Shown here: in pieces, positions 1 through 6,596 of the stretch
Position numbering within the stretch: the first letter of the stretch is position 1
Layout of the letters: every line of letters starts with the position of its first letter
NCBI GenBank assembly: GCA_903845125.1
Contig: CAIMWS010000508.1
Coordinates: forward strand, 1-47,531
Reading direction: 5' to 3'
DNA from: an uncultured Verrucomicrobiota bacterium
GTDB lineage: Bacteria > Verrucomicrobiota > Verrucomicrobiia > Limisphaerales > UBA1319
DNA: 47,531 nt
Notes under the pieces: generated by a model
The model's input: the letters and a program-made list of their open reading frames with translations, nothing else
What the model was told of the DNA's origin: nothing
Database searches by the model: none
Program-made: the position numbers and the translations under genes

Positions 1-87
1 GAACTCAATCGATCAGTTCCTGCCTCCTGGCAGCTCATTGGAAACTGCTACTTGGAAAGAAAAAAGCACCGCTTCCTCTGTAGCATC

Positions 88-132
88 AGTGGCTCAGTTT
101 ATCTGAGCAGAGGTGGGTCAATTTAAGTGAGC
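88..132. mobile_element. Possible IS21-type end, two 21-bp repeats
   Basis: Two related 21-bp units lie at 88-108 and 112-132, 24 bp apart, with 16 of 21 positions the same. Both contain GTGGxTCA, then TTTA, and end in TGAGC. Multiple tandem terminal repeats of this kind are typical of IS21-family elements. The neighbouring membrane-protein gene loses its expected sequence exactly where the second unit starts, which fits an insertion junction at about 132/133. No transposase is visible because the window begins here. The family assignment is from memory of IS21 ends and is tentative. Confidence 0.4.
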
Positions 133-519
133 CCTATCGACGTCCCAGTCCAGCCAGGTCCGGGGCCAGCCGCACAGCCATTTGAGGATCGCGTAATACC
201 AGATATCCCAGGCCCCGAAGGCCGCCGCGAAAAAGCCGAACCGGCCCCACCAGCGGCGCCCGGCCAGCCAGCCCGCGGCCGTGAGCAGCACCATGGTGGC
301 CAGTTCCCGGATGAGTTCGCAGGCGGCCAGCGGCGCCGCCATGGGCAGGGGATGCGCCTGGTAGGGATCGATCCGCCCCACCAGGGAGCGCAGGTAAAAG
401 ACGGCCGCGGATTCCATCCAGGCCATGGCGGCAGCGAAGATCATGACCCACCAAAACCGGCTCCAGGCGGAGGCGGCGGCTGGTGGGCGGCCATTCACGG
501 GCAGTTCACTTTGTATCAC
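118..519 (-). pseudogene. Truncated integral membrane protein
   Basis: The frame encodes 133 residues with hydrophobic stretches at about 22-45, 60-84 and 92-112 and a WDIWYY motif near residue 105. It resembles a conserved PVC-group membrane protein of unknown function that is normally longer; from memory, the family continues after the TWD-like motif with further membrane segments. Here the match stops after residues LDWDV. The last five residues before the stop are encoded by the second 21-bp repeat at 112-132, so the 3' part seems to have been lost to an insertion. The start is GTG at 519, inside a palindrome; a downstream start is possible. Function is unknown. Confidence 0.55.
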
Positions 520-524
520 AAAGT
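508..524. promoter_or_regulatory. Perfect palindrome over a start codon
   Basis: The sequence ACTTTGTATCACAAAGT has perfect 7-bp arms around a 3-bp centre. The GTG start of the truncated membrane-protein gene (517-519, minus strand) lies within it. Size and symmetry suit a dimeric repressor such as PadR- or GntR-type proteins, which would block transcription or initiation. No regulator gene is next to it in the window, so the binding protein is unknown. Confidence 0.45.
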
Positions 525-570
525 AAGTGACACCTGCCCCTTCCCGGCGTTCAAAATTTGGCCACTATTT

Positions 571-622
571 TTTTGCCGCGGCCCAGGCGAGCCGGCTTTT
601 GCCGTGGTCCAGGTGAGCCGGC
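571..622. repeat. Tandem 26-bp direct repeat, two copies
   Basis: Copies at 571-596 and 597-622 start with TTTTGCCG, end with GAGCCGGC and directly adjoin. They differ at only three positions, all C/T changes, which suggests a recent duplication. They lie between the lyase gene and the truncated membrane-protein gene. No function is evident. Confidence 0.75.
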
Positions 623-637
623 GGGATGCGTGCGGGT

Positions 638-655
638 CCCCCCAGCCCAGGGGGG
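638..655 (-). terminator. Hairpin after the nan-like operon
   Basis: Six C, a six-base loop and six G form a perfect stem that starts five bases after the stop codon of the lyase gene. No T-tract follows, so a Rho-independent terminator is only one reading; it could also protect the mRNA 3' end. Confidence 0.4.
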
Positions 656-660
656 CGGGA

Positions 661-1587
661 TCAGGAGCGGATCCAGTCGAAGAAACCGAGCGCCTCCAAT
701 TCCTGCCGCAAGGCGGGCACCTGGCTGGGGGCCAGGGAGGCATTGGGCAGGCGGGCGGGGCCCACCTCCACGCCGAGCAGGGCCATGGTGGCCTTGGCGG
801 CGCCCATGTATCCATGGCGGGCGAGCAGGGCGATCAGCTGGGTGCTGCGATGCTGCTCCGTGCGGGCGGCGGCCAGGTCGCCCCGCGCAAAAGCGGCGAT
901 CAAGCGGTGATAGAGCGGGGCGGCGAAGTTGTAGCTGCTGCCCACGGCGCCGCGGGCGCCGGTGGCCAGGGCGCCCAGGAGCCATTCATCGATCCCCCAA
1001 GGCAGATCCCAGCGTCCGCCGTCCGTGTGGAGGCACTGGAGATAGGCCATGAGGTCGGGATTGGTGAACTTCAAACCGGCGAGGGTCGGGATTTGGGCGG
1101 AGGCCTGGGCGAGGAAATCGGTCATGGGGAACGCCACGCCGGTGAGCACGGGGATGTCGTAATAATAAAAGGGGGTTTCGGGGGCGGCGGCAGCGGTATC
1201 CGCCAGGCCGGCGATGAGCGTGGCCAGGGAGCGGGGCTTGAAATAGCTGGGGGCCAGGGCGGAGATGGCGGCCGCGCCGAGCTGCTGGGCCTGGGCGGCC
1301 AGTTGGCGGGCATCACCCAGGCAATTCGCCCCGACATGCACGACCACCTGGAGCGGGGTGCCGCGGGCGGCCTCGCACCAGCGCCGGGCCAGGGCGAGGC
1401 GTTCCTCCAGGGCAAGCGAGTGAGATTCGCCCGTGGTGCCGCCGATGAAGGCGAACCGAACCCCGTTTTGCAGGAGGTGGGCCAGCTGTTTTTCGACGAT
1501 GGCGAGGTGGAGCGAGCCATCCGGGTGGAACGGGGTGTGGGTGGCGGCGACGAGGCCGGTGAGGGGCGGGCTGGGTTTCATGGGCAT
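661..1587 (-). CDS. nanA: N-acetylneuraminate lyase-like aldolase (DHDPS family)
   Basis: This 308-residue class I aldolase of the DapA/NanA family would split N-acetylneuraminate into N-acetylmannosamine and pyruvate in the cytoplasm. Seen: the GGTTGES pyruvate-binding loop at 49-55, tyrosines 141-143 just before DIP (catalytic Tyr143) and the Schiff-base lysine Lys173 in GLKFT. The GIDEWLL and GAVGSSYN segments at 198-220 resemble the sialic acid lyase branch more than dihydrodipicolinate synthase. ATG at 1587 gives MPMK; a second ATG two codons later is equally possible. It starts five bases after the permease stop and is the last gene of the operon. The NanM-type epimerase two genes upstream supports the sialic acid role, but another 2-keto-3-deoxy acid substrate is not excluded. 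Confidence 0.75.
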   Translation of the reverse strand: MPMKPSPPLTGLVAATHTPFHPDGSLHLAIVEKQLAHLLQNGVRFAFIGGTTGESHSLALEERLALARRWCEAARGTPLQVVVHVGANCLGDARQLAAQAQQLGAAAISALAPSYFKPRSLATLIAGLADTAAAAPETPFYYYDIPVLTGVAFPMTDFLAQASAQIPTLAGLKFTNPDLMAYLQCLHTDGGRWDLPWGIDEWLLGALATGARGAVGSSYNFAAPLYHRLIAAFARGDLAAARTEQHRSTQLIALLARHGYMGAAKATMALLGVEVGPARLPNASLAPSQVPALRQELEALGFFDWIRS

Positions 1588-1592
1588 GGTTT

Positions 1593-2858
1593 TCAGTGTT
1601 TGACAGGTGCGGGGCCGGGTTCGGTGTCCCGGGGCTGGATCAGCAGGACGAGGACCACCGACAGCACGGCGGTGCTGGCGAAGATGCCGAAGATGCCGAA
1701 CAGTGGCACGTGGCGGTCGCGCAGGATGCCGAAGCCCCAATCGGCGAAACCGCCGCAGCTGATGCTGACGAGATTCATGAGGCCGTAGCCGGTGGCGCGC
1801 AGGCCGGGCCGGGCCACCTGGCAAAGGATCGGCATGTTGTTGGAGTCGAAGAAGCCCCAGCCAATCCCGAACAGGATGAGGAACAGGATGGCGACCCAGA
1901 GGTGGCCGGTTTGGGGCGCGTAGCCGGTGCCGAACATGGCCGGCACGATCAGGGACATGCCGAGGGCGCTCACGTAGATGCGTCCCCGCCGGCTGCGGCG
2001 CATCCAGCGGTCGGCCAGCCAGCCGCCGACGATGGCGCCGACGATGGCGGCGGACTGCCAGTAGAGGGTGGCGGAGACGCCCGCCTTGCCCTGGCCGATC
2101 TTGAATTCGGCCTTGAGGATCGCGGGCATCCAGTCCCGCACCACCCAACCGGCCAGCGCGGGCAGGGTGAAATAGAGGACCAACAGGATGAAGGAGCCGT
2201 TGGTGAGCAATTCCCGCAGCGCCGCCGCCGGGGAGGTGCGCGGGCTCGTTGCATAGCCGGCTGGCCGCGGGGGGTTCTGCAGGGCCAGGAAGACCGGGAT
2301 GGCATACAGGATGCCCACCAGGCCGCAGGCGGCAAAGGCCCCGCGCCAACCGAAGCCGGGCTGGTCGGCCGCGTAGCCGCTGAAGCCGCCGATGATGACG
2401 CCGGCGTAGATGCCCATCTGGTGCAGGCCGATCGCACGGGAGCGGGTGGGGCCGAGGTGGAAATCCGCGATGAGCGCCAGGGCAGCCGGGATGTAGAAGG
2501 CCTCGCTGATGCCCATGAGCGCCCGCGCCGCCAGCATCTGCTCATAGGTGGTGGCATGGCCCGTGGCCCAGGTCACGCCCGACCACACCACCAGGCTGCC
2601 GGCGATGACATGCCGGCGGCTGAACCGGTCCGCCAGGTAACCGCCCACGGGGCTGAGCAGGGCATACACCCACTTGAACAAGGCGAGAATCTTGCCCCAA
2701 TTCTCCTCCAGGGCGATCCCGGGGATATCCTTCATCACGGAATATTTCATCGCCGCCAGCATCTGCCGGTCGAGATAATTCAAGAGCGCCACCGGCACCA
2801 GCAGAGCCACGATCAGCCACGCTGTGCGGGAGGGGGATGTTGAAGGGGATGACTCCAT
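1593..2858 (-). CDS. MFS permease, probable sialic acid or sugar-acid transporter
   Basis: This 421-residue protein has about twelve hydrophobic segments and is a major facilitator superfamily transporter. The NYLDRQ motif lies in the first helix, and the loop between helices 2 and 3 carries the MFS signature GYLADRFSRR. A basic central loop separates the two six-helix halves. The start is ATG at 2858, one base after the epimerase stop (TGATATG), so the two are translationally coupled. The frame is open further upstream, but that part overlaps the epimerase and is not used. The lyase follows after five bases. Between an epimerase and a lyase, it most likely imports sialic acid by H+ or Na+ symport; the substrate is inferred from context only. 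Confidence 0.75.
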   Translation of the reverse strand: MESSPSTSPSRTAWLIVALLVPVALLNYLDRQMLAAMKYSVMKDIPGIALEENWGKILALFKWVYALLSPVGGYLADRFSRRHVIAGSLVVWSGVTWATGHATTYEQMLAARALMGISEAFYIPAALALIADFHLGPTRSRAIGLHQMGIYAGVIIGGFSGYAADQPGFGWRGAFAACGLVGILYAIPVFLALQNPPRPAGYATSPRTSPAAALRELLTNGSFILLVLYFTLPALAGWVVRDWMPAILKAEFKIGQGKAGVSATLYWQSAAIVGAIVGGWLADRWMRRSRRGRIYVSALGMSLIVPAMFGTGYAPQTGHLWVAILFLILFGIGWGFFDSNNMPILCQVARPGLRATGYGLMNLVSISCGGFADWGFGILRDRHVPLFGIFGIFASTAVLSVVLVLLIQPRDTEPGPAPVKH

Positions 2859-2859
2859 A

Positions 2860-3942
2860 TCAATATTTGGGAAAACTCCATACCTCGGGCGAACGAATCC
2901 CGGGGCGCACCTCGCCGCTGGGGACGACGAAGCTTCGCCGCCACTCGGCACAGGGAGCGGTGGCGCGGGGGGCCGGGACTTCCCCCGCCGCGAGCCAGCG
3001 GCCCGGGGAGAGGTCGAAGGCCAGGAGCGTGTTCGCGAAGCCGGGGTGTTTTTCTGGCGGCTGGAAACCCGCCCGCGACCCATCATCGCCCGCCAGCAAC
3101 AGAATGCGTCCGCCGGCCACCGGGGCGGGGGAGGGGGCCGCCACGCAAGGCTGGGGCAGATCCGGCAGCCGTGCCCAACCCCGGCTGGGGCGGTAAGCCA
3201 GGGCTTCGAGCAGATAGACCCGCCGCATTTTACCCGCGGCGTCCAGCGCGAGGGCCACCCCGCCGAATTGATAAAATACGCCCTGGTGCGCCGCGGCGAC
3301 CGTGAGCATCCGCGCCGGGCCGGGCAGTGGGTCCAGCTCCCGCCAGGCGGGCCGGGCAGCGCCCAAATCCAGGGCGAAAAAGCGGCGGCTGGCCCGCTGC
3401 TCACCCGGTTCTTCGGTGCCCCCGGCCACGTAGAGGATATCCCCCGCCAGCGCGCCGCTCATGAAGGCCAGCGCACAGGGGAGCGCGGGCAGGGGCTCCG
3501 TGTGGAGTCCGCCCCCGCGCCACCGGATTTGGAAAACGTCCGGGTAATGCCGGTTCGCATCGCCTCCCCCCACGCAGATCACGGAATCGTGGAAGGATAC
3601 ACTGACCCCATAGGCCAAGGGCCGCGGCAGCTGGCCCGCCGGGCGCCAGGATCCATCCGGCTGCTCCAGGACATAGGCCTCGCGGTGCCAGGCCTTGCGG
3701 CCGCCGTCCCAGGGCATCCGTTCCGGGAAATTGGCGCCACCCGCCACGAGCAGGGCGCCGCCGCTGGCCCCCGCATAGGCGCCCGCCACGCCGAACCGAT
3801 CCGGGAGGGAGGCCAATTGCCGCCAGACCGGGGTGGCGGCGGCGCTGGAGGGGGCGGGCCGGCAGGCGGCCAGCAAGAGGGCCAGGCCAATGGCGCTGCA
3901 GCGGGTCAGGGGGCGGCTGGGCGGTTGCCGGGTGCGGTTCAT
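2860..3942 (-). CDS. nanM: NanM-type kelch epimerase, predicted lipoprotein
   Basis: This 360-residue kelch beta-propeller belongs to the cyclically permuted mutarotase family, whose known member NanM interconverts alpha and beta N-acetylneuraminate in the periplasm. The family signature is clear at about 51-73: GVAGAYAG followed by LLVAGGANFP. Further blades carry VGGGDAN, YVAGGTEE and YQFGG motifs. The N-terminus has a hydrophobic stretch ending in the lipobox LLAAC, so the protein is probably cleaved before Cys27 and lipid-anchored. ATG at 3942 is the first gene of the operon; a promoter is seen at 4006-4035. NanM itself is soluble, so the lipid anchor is a variation. Confidence 0.75.
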   Translation of the reverse strand: MNRTRQPPSRPLTRCSAIGLALLLAACRPAPSSAAATPVWRQLASLPDRFGVAGAYAGASGGALLVAGGANFPERMPWDGGRKAWHREAYVLEQPDGSWRPAGQLPRPLAYGVSVSFHDSVICVGGGDANRHYPDVFQIRWRGGGLHTEPLPALPCALAFMSGALAGDILYVAGGTEEPGEQRASRRFFALDLGAARPAWRELDPLPGPARMLTVAAAHQGVFYQFGGVALALDAAGKMRRVYLLEALAYRPSRGWARLPDLPQPCVAAPSPAPVAGGRILLLAGDDGSRAGFQPPEKHPGFANTLLAFDLSPGRWLAAGEVPAPRATAPCAEWRRSFVVPSGEVRPGIRSPEVWSFPKY

Positions 3943-4005
3943 GCACCCGCCTCGCCGCCTGCCGGTTCCTGCATATTCCTGGCCGCTGGGTTGGTCATCC
4001 GGAGG

Positions 4006-4035
4006 AGACTACCCGCGGGCCGGTTCAGCTGTCAA
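4006..4035 (-). promoter_or_regulatory. Sigma-70-type promoter of the nan-like operon
   Basis: On the minus strand a perfect -35 box TTGACA (4035-4030) is followed after 18 bases by TAGTCT (4011-4006). Transcription would start near 3999, giving a leader of roughly 57 bases before the epimerase ATG. Confidence 0.5.
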
Positions 4036-4090
4036 ATATCACTTGGGATGTTTGAACGCCGCCGGGATGGCGCCAGGGCTGGCCCGGGAA

Positions 4091-6556
4091 TTATTCCAGG
4101 CGCAGGCGGTAATACCCGGCCGGGCTGGACTGCGGGGCATTGGTCCAGGTGGGGCCGCCGGATGGACCGCCCAGCGTCCGCCATTGGTTGGTGGCGAAGG
4201 CGGGAGTGAATTCCACGTAAGCGTTGGCGCTGGAGCCGGCCCATTCGAGGATCCAGCCGCCGCCTGGGTTCGGGCGCAAGCCGGTGATCCGGGGCACGTC
4301 GAGGGCGAAAGCCGTGTCGCTGAAGTCGAACAGATCCGGATGGTCCACGCTCCGGATTTTAAGCGTGTAATCGGCACCTGGCTTCAGGTCGAAACCGGCT
4401 TCCCACTTGCAGGCGCCCGGGCTGGAATTGGTGGCGATGGTTTTCAGGAACTGCCCGGATTTATAGAGGTCCAGGACGACTGGCCCGGCCAGGTTGCCGT
4501 TCCATTGGATGAAATAGGTCAGCCCGCGCTGCCAGGCCTGGCCGCCATTGGGGACGGTGACCTGGATCATAGGGGCAATGGTTTGGAAAGTGCCCGTCGC
4601 CCAGCTGCTTTCCCCGCCTTCATTCACGGTTTTGACGCGGTAGTAATAAGTGGTATCCGGGGCGGCATTGCTCCAGACCTTGAAGGCTTCGGTTTGATAG
4701 GGCAGATCCACCGCGGGGTGGTTGAAATCAGGATTGGCCGAGATCTGGAGCTGGTACCACCGGGCGAACCCTTGGGGAGACCACGCGAGCACGATGGGCA
4801 GTTCCTGGTTGACGGTGTAAACGGCCCCGGTGGTGGCGGGTTTCGGGCCAATGACCTCGGCCAACTGGGGTCCCAGGTAGTTCTCCACTTCCGCCAAAAT
4901 CGGCGGGTATGGCACATCGGCCAGGTCCGGGAAACCGAAGATGAATTCGCCGAAGTCCCCGGATTGGGCGGTCAAAGTCATGGTGGCGCGCAGCTTTTTG
5001 GTGACGGGATTATAGTCGGTGGGCTGGGGCAGGAACAAGCCGCGGCCGGCTGGTGCGCGGTGGTAAACGGTGAGTTGGGCGGGATTGGTGAATCCGAAGC
5101 TGGTGGCATCGAAGTAAATTTTAGCTTCCACGGAGGGGAGGGCGTTTGCGGAGGCTTTGACGCGCAGGGGCAGCACCAGCGGGGCTTTGGATTGGAACAA
5201 GGGATTGACGGGCGCATAAGGCTCGCGGGTCAGTGTGACTTCATTATACCCGCCGCCGCCGCTGAGGATTTCCATGGAGATTCCCGTGGCGCCAAAATCA
5301 AAAGTGTTGCCCGCCGCCAGCCCGGAGACCATGGCCTCCCGGGCCTGGGAGGCAGGCGGATAAGGGAGCCGGTAAACGCGATAGCTGGCGATTTTGGGAT
5401 CATTGAAGGCCATTTCGAAAACGACCCGGCCATCCGCGGTCACCTCGGTGCAGGCGGGGATCCATTGGTTGGTCACACCGCCAATGCCGGTCATGATATT
5501 GGCGCCGCCCCAGCCGATTAAAGTGTTGCCGTTGGCCAGGCGCTGGGCGCTGCCATAGTGCCAGGCATAGAGGTTGGAGGGCGGGGTGTAGGCCCACACC
5601 AGGGTGGCGACCTTATTGCTTTCATCCAGGCTATATTCGTAAACCTTGGACGACCGGGTGGCCTGCTGGTCGGCGTTGCAATAAATCAGGAGGTGGCCAT
5701 TCTCCAGCCGGCTCAAGGTGTGGCCGGAGAAATGTCCCCGGGCGAGCAGGGGATTCACGCCCACGAAGGAAAACTGGTTCGCGAGGCCACCGAGCCGCCA
5801 GAGAATTTCACCAGTTTGGCGGCTGATCTTCCAAACATCCATCCCGAAATTGGAAACCAGCAGGTTGCCATCGGTATCCAAAACCACGGTGTTTACATGA
5901 AACGCGTCGATGACCGGATTCCGCGCCGCATTGTTGGTGAAGGCGGTGGGGGGGAAATAGGTGGGGATCGTGAAATGGTCCCAGGACCGCCACTGGAAGA
6001 CGACGTTCCGCTGCGCGTCCAGCTCCTGGATGACCGTCCCGGCGACCAAGGCGTTCGGATATCCGCCCACGACATATTGGCTCACATCCATGCGGGTGCG
6101 GTAATAGCCTTGCAGGAGGGTGTGGCCATTGGGGAGCAGCTGGAAATCGTGAGCATCCGCGGCGTAATTATTGCCTGCGGTAATCGATCCCGCCAGCTTC
6201 CAGTTGCCGTCCAGGATTTCATGTGTCACATCACCCCCGCCGGTCCAGGAATGGGTATTGTAAAACAAGGCATAGTGGCAATACCCGTTGGGCAGCATTT
6301 TGAAGTCGTACACATGGTTCGGCACACTCTGGTGCCAAAGCGGTTTGCCGTCGTTGCCCAAAATCATCAGGTAATATCCGCTGTTCGTCGAGGAGTCGGT
6401 GACCTCCAGGAAAAGGCAACCATCCCCCACGGCGTTGGTATCACATTGCGTCACGGTGATCGCCGGAAAATCCGCCGGCAGATCCGCGGCCGCAGCTGGG
6501 ATGTTGAGGCACAGCATGGTTAAAAGGGTTGGATAAATAGTTCCCGATATTTTCAT
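4091..6556 (-). CDS. Arylsulfotransferase-like exported propeller protein
   Basis: This 821-residue protein has a signal peptide (1-24) and resembles the arylsulfotransferase family (ASST, PF05935/PF14269), propeller enzymes that move a sulfuryl group between phenols through a histidine. Seen: DAHDFQLLPNG with His136, QWRSWDHF at 188-195, FHVN with His220 and Asn222, and SGHT with His279. The arginine expected shortly after the HxN motif is absent: the place reads VSNFG, while the downstream paralogue has VSCRQ. About residues 470-740 contain beta-rich and FN3-like segments; the C-terminus ends in a Verrucomicrobia-style YYRLRLE tail. The start at 6556 follows an AGGAG box five bases away. 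It is the last gene of the operon, 40 bases after the paralogue. Activity is uncertain because of the missing arginine. Confidence 0.65.
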   Translation of the reverse strand: MKISGTIYPTLLTMLCLNIPAAAADLPADFPAITVTQCDTNAVGDGCLFLEVTDSSTNSGYYLMILGNDGKPLWHQSVPNHVYDFKMLPNGYCHYALFYNTHSWTGGGDVTHEILDGNWKLAGSITAGNNYAADAHDFQLLPNGHTLLQGYYRTRMDVSQYVVGGYPNALVAGTVIQELDAQRNVVFQWRSWDHFTIPTYFPPTAFTNNAARNPVIDAFHVNTVVLDTDGNLLVSNFGMDVWKISRQTGEILWRLGGLANQFSFVGVNPLLARGHFSGHTLSRLENGHLLIYCNADQQATRSSKVYEYSLDESNKVATLVWAYTPPSNLYAWHYGSAQRLANGNTLIGWGGANIMTGIGGVTNQWIPACTEVTADGRVVFEMAFNDPKIASYRVYRLPYPPASQAREAMVSGLAAGNTFDFGATGISMEILSGGGGYNEVTLTREPYAPVNPLFQSKAPLVLPLRVKASANALPSVEAKIYFDATSFGFTNPAQLTVYHRAPAGRGLFLPQPTDYNPVTKKLRATMTLTAQSGDFGEFIFGFPDLADVPYPPILAEVENYLGPQLAEVIGPKPATTGAVYTVNQELPIVLAWSPQGFARWYQLQISANPDFNHPAVDLPYQTEAFKVWSNAAPDTTYYYRVKTVNEGGESSWATGTFQTIAPMIQVTVPNGGQAWQRGLTYFIQWNGNLAGPVVLDLYKSGQFLKTIATNSSPGACKWEAGFDLKPGADYTLKIRSVDHPDLFDFSDTAFALDVPRITGLRPNPGGGWILEWAGSSANAYVEFTPAFATNQWRTLGGPSGGPTWTNAPQSSPAGYYRLRLE

Positions 6557-6596
6557 AAGCGCTCCTGGGCTTGACCCGAAAAAAGTTTTACCAATG

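Noticed and set aside
127..1788. Long open frame on the plus strand opposite the lyase gene
   Set aside because: It is glycine-rich, has no recognisable domain and lies antisense to a clear NanA-type gene. High GC content opens such frames.
1593..3404. A 603-residue version of the MFS permease
   Set aside because: The extra N-terminal 182 residues overlap the NanM-type gene and are not transporter sequence; the ATG at 2858 gives a normal permease.
2824..4209. Open frame of 461 residues on the plus strand
   Set aside because: Antisense to the NanM-type gene, low-complexity Gly/Arg composition, no family features.
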